A DNA stretch of 64,000 bases from Sporosarcina globispora (GTDB lineage Bacteria > Bacillota > Bacilli > Bacillales > Cytobacillaceae): positions 4,450,916-4,514,915 of the forward strand of contig NZ_LGUF01000007.1 of the NCBI RefSeq assembly GCF_001274725.1. The letters are read 5' to 3'. The notes under the pieces were generated by a model. That model had not been told where the DNA came from and did no database searches. It saw nothing but the letters and a program-made list of their open reading frames with translations. The translations under genes and the position numbers were made by a program. The first letter of the stretch is position 1, and each line of letters begins with the position of its first letter. This document shows, piece after piece, positions 38,941 through 47,727 of the stretch.

Positions 38941-40065
38941 TTAACCTTTATACCTTAAATATGCTTCAATAAAATCAATCGCTTTCTCGATTGCCGCTTC
39001 ATTTGGATTCAGCTTAGCATGATGTAGGCCGTATTCTGAATCGACACCAAGCCAAAACATAAAGCCTGGCATCTCTGCAAGCATATAGCCGAAGTCCTCA
39101 CCTGTCATAGCTTCACGGCATTCAACCACATTGATGTCTGTACTGGAACGGGCAAACTCCATGAATTCCCTCGTTAAGATTTCCTCATTGTAAACCTGAT
39201 GATACATGCTTCCGTAATCGATTGAAGCTTCACATTCATACCCGACTTCAATGCCTTTGACTAGAGACTGAATTCTGCTCTTCACTTTCTTCATTGATTC
39301 TGGGGATAAAGTCCGGATGGTACCTTCTAGCCTTGCTTTTTCAGCTATTATATTTTGTACGGTACCTCCTGTGATTTTTCCGATTGTCACGACTGCACTG
39401 TCCAAGGGATCTACGTTCCTTGAAATGATTGATTGAAGCTGGCTGACCAGCGTACATGCTGCAACAACCATATCATTCGTATTATGCGGATATGCTGCAT
39501 GTCCCCCTTTTCCTTTTAGGTCGATGAAAAGCTCCGAGGTATTTGCAAACAGCAATCCTTCTCTCAATGCAATCGTTCCAACAGGGTATTCTGGAGCGAT
39601 ATGTAAAGCCATTATCATATCCGGCTTCCATTCCTTCATTATGCCGGATTTGAGCATAGGTTCTGCCCCGCCAGGACCTTCTTCAGCCGGCTGAAAAATA
39701 AAGAGTAAATCATCGTTAATGCGTTCTTCTGCAAATATTGTTATTAATCCCAATGCAATCGACATATGAAAATCATGTCCGCAGGCATGCATTTGTTCAC
39801 TATGCTCGGATTTGAACGGCAGGCCTGTTTCTTCAACAATTGGGAGACCATCTATGTCTGCCCGATATCCAATCATCTTTGATGGATTCCTGCCGCTGAT
39901 TTTTACAAACATGCCTGTCTTCCAAGCTTTAATTTCCAAATTGTCCTGAGGGAGAGAATGCAAATAATTTAATAAGAACTGCTGTGTTTTAAATTCACGG
40001 AAGCCTAACTCCGGTATTTTGTGCAGCTGCCGCCGTAATGCAACAAATGGATTGATTCTGACCAA
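38941..40065 (-). CDS. dapL: N-acetyl-diaminopimelate deacetylase (YkuR)
   Basis: 374-residue M20-family amidohydrolase that releases LL-diaminopimelate in the acetylase branch of lysine and peptidoglycan synthesis. Metal motifs: [10 protein letters not shown] near residue 91 and [12 protein letters not shown] near 127; the GGHAAYPH loop near 180 belongs to the lid domain. Ends TGEDFGYML near the C-terminus (metal His of the family). Position downstream of dapH favours YkuR over general peptidases. Confidence 0.92.
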   Translation of the reverse strand: MVRINPFVALRRQLHKIPELGFREFKTQQFLLNYLHSLPQDNLEIKAWKTGMFVKISGRNPSKMIGYRADIDGLPIVEETGLPFKSEHSEQMHACGHDFHMSIALGLITIFAEERINDDLLFIFQPAEEGPGGAEPMLKSGIMKEWKPDMIMALHIAPEYPVGTIALREGLLFANTSELFIDLKGKGGHAAYPHNTNDMVVAACTLVSQLQSIISRNVDPLDSAVVTIGKITGGTVQNIIAEKARLEGTIRTLSPESMKKVKSRIQSLVKGIEVGYECEASIDYGSMYHQVYNEEILTREFMEFARSSTDINVVECREAMTGEDFGYMLAEMPGFMFWLGVDSEYGLHHAKLNPNEAAIEKAIDFIEAYLRYKG

Positions 40066-40151
40066 AACTTCTTCCCCCTTTATAAAAAATGGCTCCCTTT
40101 TATATTCATTGAATAGGTATATGGGCTTTCATAAAGATTTATCGCCTTTAG

Positions 40152-40181
40152 AAAAAGCGCGGATCGAAATCCACGCTTTTT
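40152..40181 (-). terminator. Hairpin between dapH and dapL
   Basis: AAAAAGCGcGGAT (40152-40164) pairs with ATCCaCGCTTTTT (40169-40181) around CGAA; T run on the minus strand. Confidence 0.8.
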
Positions 40182-40187
40182 AAGCTC

Positions 40188-40898
40188 TTATAATTGGCGA
40201 AGTTCCTGCTTAATTTCTGTTTTAGACTTAGTTTTTTCATCAATTTCTTTAATTACACGAGCTGGTGTTCCTGCCACCACTGTATTTGGAGGAACATCAT
40301 CAATGACAATCGCACCTGCCGCAACTACAGCTCCCTTACCAACAGTTACACCTTCCAGAACCACTGCATTGGCTCCGATTACTACATCGTCTTCTACAAC
40401 AACAGGTTTTGCTGAAGGAGGCTCAATAACTCCTGCCAATACAGTTCCTGCTCCAATGTGGCAATTCTTGCCCACTGTAGCTCTTCCGCCAAGGACAACA
40501 TTCATGTCAATCATTGTACCTTCCCCGATCACTGAACCAATATTAATGGATGCACCCATCATGATTACAGCGTTATCGCCGATTTCAACCTGGTCGCGGA
40601 TGATTGCACCCGGCTCAATGCGAGCTTTAATATTTTTCATATCAAGCAGCGGTATCGCTGAGTTTCTGCGGTCATTCTCAATCACGTAATCTTCAATTTT
40701 TGACTGGTTTGCTTCAATCGCCTGGCTAATTTCAGACCATTCACCAAACACAACCCCAGTGCTGCCATTTATAAAGGCCTTTGCAGAGGCTCCGAAGTCG
40801 ATTCCTTCTAAATCACCTTTAATATAAACCTTTACAGGTGTTGATTTTGTGCTGTTCTGGATAAAAGAAATAATCTCATTGGCATCCATCATTTTCAT
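40188..40898 (-). CDS. dapH: Tetrahydrodipicolinate N-acetyltransferase
   Basis: 236-residue left-handed beta-helix acetyltransferase (YkuQ). N-terminal alpha/beta domain ([14 protein letters not shown]), then hexapeptide repeats from about 90 ([28 protein letters not shown]) with the [16 protein letters not shown] and [17 protein letters not shown] coils. It acetylates tetrahydrodipicolinate before PatA and DapL act. ATG at 40898 has AGAGGAGG. Immediately after ccpC on the same strand. Confidence 0.95.
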   Translation of the reverse strand: MKMMDANEIISFIQNSTKSTPVKVYIKGDLEGIDFGASAKAFINGSTGVVFGEWSEISQAIEANQSKIEDYVIENDRRNSAIPLLDMKNIKARIEPGAIIRDQVEIGDNAVIMMGASINIGSVIGEGTMIDMNVVLGGRATVGKNCHIGAGTVLAGVIEPPSAKPVVVEDDVVIGANAVVLEGVTVGKGAVVAAGAIVIDDVPPNTVVAGTPARVIKEIDEKTKSKTEIKQELRQL

Positions 40899-41011
40899 AA
40901 TAAGAATCCTCCTCTATGTATATCAATGCAACTAGCATTACTTTAACAAACAAAAGCGCTGAAAACAAGAAAAATAAATGGCGGAAAAGAAAATAGATTT
41001 AAAGCAAAGTA

Positions 41012-41896
41012 TCAATGCCTTTCTCCTTCAATATGCTCCTTAATTAGCTCAACAAATGCCTGCACCTGCTTGAGCTGAAAGGCAGATTCGTATCCCAGAA
41101 GCCACGTATCGCGCTTAATCGGCAAGTTATTTTCATCCAGCAGCGGAATCTTAAAAATATTTTTCTCAGCTCCATTTAACGTAATGGCTGGGAGAATGGC
41201 ATATCCTATACCATTGAAAGTCATTTGCTTGCATGTTTCAATTTGGTCAACTACTATTGTCCGCTTTGGCGAAGTTTTGAACTGCCGCAGCCACCAATCC
41301 TGAATTTCCTGATAGTAGTTGGAATCACTCTTAAACTGAATAAATGGCCGGTCAGTTTCAAGAACCTGTTCCGGCCTTGTAATCTCTGTATCAACCAGAT
41401 AAAGACTATCCTTAAAAAGAGGGATTTTTATGCCCTTCCAGTCTGGAGTTCCTCTAATAATCCCAATATGAACCTGATCATCATATAGAGATTTTAAAAT
41501 TTCACTGCTCCAGCCCGTGATTAAGGATATTTTTGCCTGGGGATAGCGGCTGACAAACTTCTTGAGAACTTGAGGCAGCCAGTTCTGCCCTACGATTGAA
41601 GCAACTGCTATTTTCAAGGTTCCGTGAACCTCTGAATTCAGGGCAGTAATTGACTCCCTAACTTTTTCTTCCTTTGCAAGAACGTCATTAACGAATTGTA
41701 TTACGAGCTCCCCCGCCGGTGTCAGTGACAAACCCTTTTGGGAACGGAGGAACAGTTTGCTCCCCCATTCCTTTTCAATATTTACAAGGCGCTGGGAAAG
41801 AGCTGGCTGCGAAACAAATAAACGTTCAGCCGCTTTTCTCATATTCATTTCCTGTGCCAGCACTGATAAAAGGTGAAATTCCGTAAGTGAAGACAT
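41012..41896 (-). CDS. ccpC: LysR-type regulator CcpC
   Basis: 294-residue LysR-family regulator. HTH near 15-40 (EMNMRKAAERLFVSQPALSQRLVNIEKEWG) and an effector domain from about 90. In Bacillus CcpC represses citB and citZ in response to citrate. The start at 41896 has GAAGGAAAG six bases upstream; a longer frame to 41977 lacks a ribosome site. Ordering next to dapH is the same as in B. subtilis except that ykuNOP flavodoxin genes are missing here. Confidence 0.85.
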   Translation of the reverse strand: MSSLTEFHLLSVLAQEMNMRKAAERLFVSQPALSQRLVNIEKEWGSKLFLRSQKGLSLTPAGELVIQFVNDVLAKEEKVRESITALNSEVHGTLKIAVASIVGQNWLPQVLKKFVSRYPQAKISLITGWSSEILKSLYDDQVHIGIIRGTPDWKGIKIPLFKDSLYLVDTEITRPEQVLETDRPFIQFKSDSNYYQEIQDWWLRQFKTSPKRTIVVDQIETCKQMTFNGIGYAILPAITLNGAEKNIFKIPLLDENNLPIKRDTWLLGYESAFQLKQVQAFVELIKEHIEGERH

Positions 41897-42071
41897 GAAC
41901 ATCTTTCCTTCATAACTTTTTCTTATAGTATATCTTATATTTAGTTGATTTTCATAATCACCTAGCTGGCCTGGCATATAAAATAAATGTGCTCTTAACT
42001 AAAGGGCCAGCACTAAGAATTTGAATGAAAATAAATATCCCTGCACGGTTAGTACAGAGATTTATTGCTGC

Positions 42072-43595
42072 CTAATCGGCAGCTTCCTTTTCGCTTTTTG
42101 GCAAAGAAATGACCAATAAGTAGCTTATTGCAGCAAATAAAAGCACCACATAGTATACCGAGTGAAGTGAAACGGTGAGGCCATTTTGCAGGATTTCCTT
42201 TATTCCGGAATCCAAGCTGTTTCTCGCTTGTTCATTTAAAAGCACATTTATTGAATCTAAAGATAAGCTGGCATCTATGCCTTTACCATTCTCTTGTATA
42301 TACGATTTGATCTGGCTGTTCAAGATTCCCCCAAGCAAGGCGGCTCCTATCGTGTTGCCAAGGTTTCTCATAAACATATTGGCAGCTGTAGCTATCCCTC
42401 TTTGCTTCCATTCCACTGTACTTTGAATGGACACAATAAAAGCAGTGCTTGTTAGGCCCATGCCGGCCCCGACCAAAAAACTTCCCGCTGCTGCCCATAC
42501 GGGCCCTGCTTCAGGAGTGAGTGTAACAAACACAATACTCCCAGCAATTAAAAATACTCCTCCTATGACAGATGTACTTCTGAAACCAATTTTTAAAAGC
42601 ATCTTCCCTGCGGCTGCAGAAGCTATTGGCCATCCAATCGACATCGTGGTAAGCGTAAAACCGGCTACAATCGGAGATCTTTCCATAACCCCCTGCACAA
42701 ATGCCGGCAAAAAACTGGATATCCCAATCAGCATAACACCAGTAGTCAGTGAAGCCAAATTGGCGATCAAAATCGGCTTTTCCTTCCATATGTTAAAAGG
42801 CATCATTGGCTCTGCAGCTTTTTGTTCTTGAAGTATAAATAGAATAAAGGCTATTACACTAACCGCTATAAGGCTGATTGCTTCAATGGAATTCCAGGCC
42901 AAATTTGTTCCGCCCTCTACAAGCACAAACATCAGCGATGAGATAGAAACCGTTAATAGCACAGCCCCTGCATAATCGATCTGATGCTTTTTCCTTTCTA
43001 CATTTTCATGAAGGAAAAGCCACAAGCCTGCAATAGCCAAGATGCCAAGCGGAATGTTAACCCAAAAAACATACCGCCAGCTGACGTATTCCACAAGAAG
43101 CCCGCCTATTGCCGGACCCATAATGGCTGATATTCCCCATACGCTTGATAAATACCCCTGGACCTGCGCCCTTTCCTCTTTTGTGTAAATATCACCGACT
43201 ATGGTTGTTGCAATCGGCATAACTGCTCCTGCACCAAACCCCTGGATCAATCGGAAAATTATTAGTGCTGTCATCGATTCTGCAAAACCGCATAGGATCG
43301 ATCCGATTAAAAATATGATGATACCGAATGTCAAAACGGGCTTCCGCCCAAATAAGTCTGAAAGCTTGCCGTAAATTAAAACAGTCACAGCATTCATTAA
43401 CATGTAAGCTGAAAACACCCAGCTATATAAAGCAAATCCGCCTAAATCTCCAACAATGGCAGGCATTGCAGTTGAAACAATGGTTGCCTCAATAGCCCCC
43501 ATAAACATGGCTAGCATGACCGAAGCAAGCACAAAAGGCTTTTTCGTAACTTTTCTCTTTCCTTCCGGCATTTTATTATGTAAAGTTTGGCTCAA
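42072..43595 (-). CDS. DHA2-family MFS multidrug efflux transporter
   Basis: 507 residues, 14 membrane segments, the EmrB/QacA architecture. Motif C-like GPAIGGLLVEYVSWRYVFWVNIP near residue 165 and the opening AIEATIVSTAMPAIV near 30 are typical of proton-coupled drug or toxicant export. The TTG at 43595 is preferred because GGAGGGG precedes it; the in-frame codons to 43610 overlap the ribosome site. No regulator gene is adjacent. Confidence 0.88.
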   Translation of the reverse strand: MSQTLHNKMPEGKRKVTKKPFVLASVMLAMFMGAIEATIVSTAMPAIVGDLGGFALYSWVFSAYMLMNAVTVLIYGKLSDLFGRKPVLTFGIIIFLIGSILCGFAESMTALIIFRLIQGFGAGAVMPIATTIVGDIYTKEERAQVQGYLSSVWGISAIMGPAIGGLLVEYVSWRYVFWVNIPLGILAIAGLWLFLHENVERKKHQIDYAGAVLLTVSISSLMFVLVEGGTNLAWNSIEAISLIAVSVIAFILFILQEQKAAEPMMPFNIWKEKPILIANLASLTTGVMLIGISSFLPAFVQGVMERSPIVAGFTLTTMSIGWPIASAAAGKMLLKIGFRSTSVIGGVFLIAGSIVFVTLTPEAGPVWAAAGSFLVGAGMGLTSTAFIVSIQSTVEWKQRGIATAANMFMRNLGNTIGAALLGGILNSQIKSYIQENGKGIDASLSLDSINVLLNEQARNSLDSGIKEILQNGLTVSLHSVYYVVLLFAAISYLLVISLPKSEKEAAD

Positions 43596-43709
43596 GCATT
43601 TCCCCTCCAAAATGATTCAAAGATGCCCGAAAGTGTCGGCAATAGAAAACCACCGTACTTCCCTCATTGAAAATAAAGCAAGCTCCCACTTCTGGGAGCT
43701 GAATGATGT

Positions 43710-44156
43710 TTACCTTTTATTCAATCTTCTAATGTGCTTATTTAATTGATCCAAAACCGTTCTGCGAGTCAGTATTCCCTCAAAGTACCCCTCTTTGTTC
43801 TCCACACATATAAAGGGATGATCCACTAAAAGCGCGATCGATTGCTGAATAGAAGCATCAGCATCAAGCCTTGGGATATTTCTGTTCATAGCTTCTTCAA
43901 CCCGTTTTTGCTCCAGCTGCTCAAATTCAATCCGCTCAAGCCCGAGAATGGAATCCATGATAATGGGCGTGCTGATTAAACCGTGCAGCTTATATAGCGG
44001 ATCCAGAACCGGTATGGCTGTATATCCGCTTTTCGTTAATACTAAAAGGGCATGCTCCAGATTATTGCCAACCTGCACATGTGCTACCCGCTCTGAAGGA
44101 ATCATGAAATCACTAATGTTAAATTCTAAAAATTCCTCGCTATGGAGACTGATCAT
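43710..44156 (-). CDS. cbpB: CBS-domain protein CbpB (YkuL)
   Basis: 148 residues, two CBS domains (about 15-70 and 85-145) and nothing else. In B. subtilis and Listeria this is CbpB/DarB, which binds c-di-AMP and, ligand-free, activates the stringent factor Rel and pyruvate carboxylase. Sequence cues: HALLVLTKSGYTAIPVLD and GILTRRTVLDQLNKHIRRLNKR. ATG at 44156 after GAGGGG. Downstream hairpin at about 43680-43705 has a weak T run. Confidence 0.88.
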   Translation of the reverse strand: MISLHSEEFLEFNISDFMIPSERVAHVQVGNNLEHALLVLTKSGYTAIPVLDPLYKLHGLISTPIIMDSILGLERIEFEQLEQKRVEEAMNRNIPRLDADASIQQSIALLVDHPFICVENKEGYFEGILTRRTVLDQLNKHIRRLNKR

Positions 44157-44231
44157 CGCCGAAAACCCCTCAAAAATTAGTTATTATCTTTACCATTTTA
44201 TCATAGTCTCCGGTAATTTTCCCCTAAAAAC

Positions 44232-44375
44232 CTATCCTTTGCTGGTTTGAATGTCCTTAACTTCATAATTGCATTCCGGACAGTGAAAAATAACATTCTG
44301 GTTGGACTGCGCGGTTAAAACACCATCGATTTCTTTTTCAGCCAGGCAGCTTGGACACTTAACAGTTGGCATCAT
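44232..44375 (-). CDS. Zinc-ribbon mini-protein
   Basis: 47 residues, MMPTVKCPSCLAEKEIDG then a second pair in HCPECNYEV; the two CxxC motifs are 26 residues apart and would bind one zinc. ATG at 44375 with GGGGTGAT upstream. No family name is safe. It sits between cbpB and a 49-residue membrane protein where B. subtilis has ykuK and abbA. A shorter in-frame start (44372) is equally possible. Confidence 0.75.
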   Translation of the reverse strand: MMPTVKCPSCLAEKEIDGVLTAQSNQNVIFHCPECNYEVKDIQTSKG

Positions 44376-44424
44376 TCTGCATCACCCCAAATCCAAATCA
44401 TTTACGTATTATTATTCTCAATGC

Positions 44425-44574
44425 TTATTTTTTGGAGTCCCTGGTTTCTTTTAAAATTTCTTTCATTTCTTCCATGGTTTTCCTTATTCGGATTACTTCC
44501 TTTTTTGTATTAATTAAATCTGCAAGCATAAGAAGAACTGTAAAAAACAGCAGAATCATGATTATGTAATACAT
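44425..44574 (-). CDS. 49-residue single-pass membrane mini-protein with coiled-coil tail
   Basis: MYYIIMILLFFTVLLMLAD is a membrane helix at the N-terminus; the remainder (INTKKEVIRIRKTMEEMKEIL...) is a charged amphipathic helix. ATG 44574 has AGAGGTG seven bases upstream. Family unknown; too short and with the wrong topology for AbbA, the 65-residue AbrB antagonist of B. subtilis. Confidence 0.7.
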   Translation of the reverse strand: MYYIIMILLFFTVLLMLADLINTKKEVIRIRKTMEEMKEILKETRDSKK

Positions 44575-44691
44575 TTATACACCTCTTGCGGATTGTTAAT
44601 CATATTATAGCACGCTTTCAGTGCTTTAGTTTTCATCCAGCAACAATAGCACTAATCTCTCCGCACTCTAATTCAAGAGCGAAAATAAGAA

Positions 44692-44712
44692 AAGAGGCCC
44701 AAAAGGCCTCTT
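44692..44712 (-). terminator. Terminator after ykuJ
   Basis: AAGAGGCC (44692-44699) pairs with GGCCTCTT (44705-44712), with a T-rich minus-strand tail (TTTTCTTATTTT). Confidence 0.82.
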
Positions 44713-44726
44713 ATGTAAGTGGTGGA

Positions 44727-44963
44727 TTATTGAATCAAATCGAAAATTTCGATTGTGATCATATCAATGTTGTCGAATTGATATCTTTTTGGCTTTTCTT
44801 TATCGTTATATACTTCCAGCTCGAATGTTTCATTTTTTGGATGAAAAGTTACCTGGCACTTCCTTTCGCCATTCACCTCAAAAAATCTTTGCATTGGCTC
44901 TCCGCCAGCTGCTTGTTCCTGTAAGCTCTTTAAGCGTGTTAATATACCTTGAAGCTGTGACAT
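44727..44963 (-). CDS. ykuJ: YkuJ family protein
   Basis: 78-residue soluble protein (MSQLQGILTRLKSLQEQAAGG, then KRYQFDNIDMITIEIFDLI). The ATG at 44963 follows GGAAAGGAGAG; a longer frame to 44987 is rejected. The family is confined to Bacillaceae and has a known small alpha/beta structure but no function. In B. subtilis it precedes ykuK and the sporulation gene abbA. Confidence 0.85.
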   Translation of the reverse strand: MSQLQGILTRLKSLQEQAAGGEPMQRFFEVNGERKCQVTFHPKNETFELEVYNDKEKPKRYQFDNIDMITIEIFDLIQ

Positions 44964-45147
44964 GCTCTCTCTCCTTTCCAAAACCAAAACCCATAATTCT
45001 ACATTTAGGTTTCTCTTTAGGTATGTTTCTATCCTTAAGAAATAAATTCAGAATATTCAAGCCCGAAGCTTTACATACCAATATTAACAGAATAAAATAA
45101 TGTCATGTGTTTGTACAAGCAAAAGCTTAATAAAGGATGTGATTTTT

Positions 45148-46098
45148 TTGGCAAAACCTGAAAAATTGGCGGAAAATCTATATTTAATCGATGATTTTGA
45201 CCTTTCATTGGAAAATCGTACCGGTACATATGTCTTAACAGAAGAAAAGCTGACATTGATTGAAACCTCCGCGAGTCCATCAATCCCCTACATCCTGGAA
45301 GGACTAAGCCAGCTTCACCTTACACCTGAAGAAGTTGAGTATATCATCGTTACACATATTCATCTTGACCATGCAGGCGGATCAGGCCTTTTATTAACCC
45401 ATTGTCCGAATGCGAAGATCATTGTTCACCCGAAAGGTGCCAGACACTTATCAGATCCTTCACGGTTAATTGCTGGGGCAAAAACTGTTTATGGGGATAA
45501 ATTCGATGGACTGTTTAATCCGATTCTACCCGTTCCGGAGGATAGGATCATGACAAAAGAACATGAAGAAGAGCTTGAAATCGGATCAAATTGTACTCTG
45601 AAATTTTTTCATTCACCTGGACACGCTAATCACCACTTCAGTATCTTCCACCCAGCTTTAAATGGAATGTTTACAGGAGATACTGCAGGTGTATCTTATC
45701 CTCAATTAAAAGAAAATGGAGTTGAAATGTATCTGCCCTCAACCTCTCCAAACCAATTTGATCCGGGCAAAATGCTGGAATCCATTGCAATGTACGAAAA
45801 AATGGAGATTGATTTTATTTTCTTTGGACATTATGGCAAGAGTTCAAACCCTGATGAAGTCTACAGGCAAATTAAAGATTGGCTTAAGATATTTATTAAT
45901 GCAGGTGAAATTTCCGTGTCTGGAGGCGGCTCTATTGATCAGCAGACAAAGACTGCACAAGCCATGCTGGAAGAAAAAATCAAATCCGTTCTTAATGGAA
46001 AAGGCATCCCATCTGACCACCCTGTATATGAGATTCTTTCTGTAGATCTTGCTGTTTGCTCGATGGGATTGATTGATTACCTGCAAAAAGCAAACTGA
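45148..46098 (+). CDS. Metallo-beta-lactamase-fold hydrolase
   Basis: 316 residues. The zinc signature THIHLDHAGG is near residue 87, with SPGHANHHFS (about 165) and GDTAG (about 190) completing the site. The TTG at 45148 is chosen because AAAGGATGTGA precedes it; upstream codons to 45100 have no ribosome site. The fold suggests a hydrolase of thioester, phosphodiester or lactone substrates; nothing narrows this further. A glutaredoxin gene follows 60 bases later. Confidence 0.85.
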   Translation: MAKPEKLAENLYLIDDFDLSLENRTGTYVLTEEKLTLIETSASPSIPYILEGLSQLHLTPEEVEYIIVTHIHLDHAGGSGLLLTHCPNAKIIVHPKGARHLSDPSRLIAGAKTVYGDKFDGLFNPILPVPEDRIMTKEHEEELEIGSNCTLKFFHSPGHANHHFSIFHPALNGMFTGDTAGVSYPQLKENGVEMYLPSTSPNQFDPGKMLESIAMYEKMEIDFIFFGHYGKSSNPDEVYRQIKDWLKIFINAGEISVSGGGSIDQQTKTAQAMLEEKIKSVLNGKGIPSDHPVYEILSVDLAVCSMGLIDYLQKAN

Positions 46099-46158
46099 TT
46101 GCCAGCTTGATAATCCTGCATTATGATAGAATAACTAAATGCTGGGAGGATACTTACT

Positions 46159-46398
46159 TTGAAAGAAATAATTTTATATACACAGCCGGAATGTCCGCCC
46201 TGTGAGATTACGAAGATGTTTTTAAACGAGAATGGATATACCTATACAATAAAAGACATAACAAAAGATGCAGCAGCACATAAAGAGCTGACCAGGCAGT
46301 TTAACTCCTTTTCAACACCTACTATTGTCATCGGCGACACTGTCATTAGGGGATTTGACCTGGAAAAACTAAGATCAGCATTAGAAATGACGGAATAA
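46159..46398 (+). CDS. Glutaredoxin-family protein
   Basis: 79 residues, thioredoxin fold, redox motif CPPC at residues 11-14 (YTQPECPPCEITKMF), cis-Pro STPTIVIGD and a C-terminal GFDLEKL. This is the NrdH/YruB-like small glutaredoxin group, working with bacillithiol or thioredoxin reductase in thiol exchange. TTG start at 46159 with GGGAGGA eight bases upstream. Confidence 0.88.
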   Translation: MKEIILYTQPECPPCEITKMFLNENGYTYTIKDITKDAAAHKELTRQFNSFSTPTIVIGDTVIRGFDLEKLRSALEMTE

Positions 46399-46402
46399 AA
46401 AA

Positions 46403-46431
46403 AGAGCTTAAAAGCCCAGCTTTTAAGCTCT
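46403..46431. terminator. Bidirectional terminator
   Basis: AGAGCTTAAAAG (46403-46414) pairs with CTTTTAAGCTCT (46420-46431), loop CCCAG, between convergent genes. Confidence 0.9.
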
Positions 46432-46437
46432 ACTTTT

Positions 46438-47145
46438 CTAATTGGCTGCCAGCTGCCCGTTCACCTCCTGATGTTCAAATAAAGCAATTATACCTTGCTT
46501 ATTTTCTGTTAAGAGCATGCCTCCTGAACGAAACAAAGCGTCAAATGGATCCAGCAGGAACCCAAATTGATAGGAAGGCTTATTTAGCAAAATGGAATTG
46601 TCAGGTGTTTTAAAGGAAGCCTGTTTTGCTGCCTCCTCATGACCCTCGGCTTTGTTCAAAATTCTCACGGGAATATTTTCACCCAGGAGTTTGTCAACTT
46701 TCAATTCCCCTTCTTTTTCCTCAAGCAAGACTCCCTCATAATGACTGTCATATCCTACAGGTCCTTCATGATTTTCAGGAAAATATTCGTACACATAAAC
46801 TTTGCCGCTTTCTTTAACTACTTTTGTATTATCCGTATACGTAAAAAACGGAATGTAGTAAGCAGCAGCATCTGATCCCAAAGTAAAGAATTTACCATTC
46901 TCCGAAACTAGGTTTTCTTTCAGGAACTGAGTTTTAGGTTCTTTAGAAAAATATGGGTCAAGCAATTCATTGACTTCTTTCATGCTTCGCTCTTCCTCGC
47001 TCAGAGAAACCTGTGCTTGAAATGCATTCTGTAAGAATTTGTATACCTCTTCTTTATTGGTAACTCTCTCGGCATAAGTATGAGAAGGAATCGCTGCGAC
47101 CATGACTGCAATTGTGAGAATAATTCCTGTTATGTGCTTGTACAT
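46438..47145 (-). CDS. Secreted DUF3993-like protein
   Basis: 235 residues with an N-terminal signal peptide (MYKHITGIILTIAVMVAAIPSHTYA) and probable cleavage after the Ala near 24. The mature part begins with a helical EEVYKFLQNAFQAQVSLSEEERS segment and continues as a beta-rich region. Similar extracellular proteins in Bacillus are annotated DUF3993. The start at 47145 has AAGGGAG; upstream codons to 47286 lack one. Function unknown. Confidence 0.65.
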   Translation of the reverse strand: MYKHITGIILTIAVMVAAIPSHTYAERVTNKEEVYKFLQNAFQAQVSLSEEERSMKEVNELLDPYFSKEPKTQFLKENLVSENGKFFTLGSDAAAYYIPFFTYTDNTKVVKESGKVYVYEYFPENHEGPVGYDSHYEGVLLEEKEGELKVDKLLGENIPVRILNKAEGHEEAAKQASFKTPDNSILLNKPSYQFGFLLDPFDALFRSGGMLLTENKQGIIALFEHQEVNGQLAAN

Positions 47146-47383
47146 TCCACTCTCCCTTTCTTTATCGATCAATATGTGTGCACCCTCAATTTTACCAGCA
47201 AATACATTTTCTGATGCATGCATTCTCTCCCGAAATTCTCTTACGTTTTGACAGGAAAATTCTTTTCTTGTTATGAATCTACCCATATTGACAAAAAATT
47301 AACGCGACAAGTGAAAAAGCCCATATAAATTTGGATGTAAATATTGTTAATTACAATCTTATGATATCCATATCAGCATAAAG

Positions 47384-47406
47384 AAGACCCTCGAGCTGAG
47401 GGTCTT
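47384..47406 (-). terminator. Terminator after the gene at 47410
   Basis: AAGACCCTC (47384-47392) pairs with GAGGGTCTT (47398-47406); T run beyond. Confidence 0.85.
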
Positions 47407-47409
47407 TCT

Positions 47410-47649
47410 TTACCAATTCCATGTAAGTGCAAGATAAATAATCATTACAAGAAGAATACCAAAGAAAATGGCATACGTCAGAAAAATCGGATTTCTAATA
47501 TATGCATGCTTTTGAACATTTTCTGGAAGTTTTGCATCAATATCTCCCTTTACGGCCTTTCGCTCTTTTGCAACAAACAAAGTGTAAACTAAGGAGTATC
47601 CAAGTATCCCAAGTCCAATTAGTAATATGATCAGCGTGTACATGCTCAT
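47410..47649 (-). CDS. Small two-helix membrane protein
   Basis: 79 residues: a hydrophobic helix at about 4-22, a polar linker rich in Lys/Glu (VAKERKAVKGDIDAKLPENVQKH) and a second helix at about 52-76 (FLTYAIFFGILLVMIIYLALTW). AAGGAGAG seven bases upstream sets the ATG at 47649. Unknown family. It lies between ykuI and the secreted protein and is transcribed in the same direction as both. Confidence 0.65.
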   Translation of the reverse strand: MSMYTLIILLIGLGILGYSLVYTLFVAKERKAVKGDIDAKLPENVQKHAYIRNPIFLTYAIFFGILLVMIIYLALTWNW

Positions 47650-47727
47650 GGTTAATCTCTCCTTGAGGAAAGTTCTAACCTTACGATTCCTCAATTTATG
47701 ATTGTTTATACTTTAAATTTGCATGGC

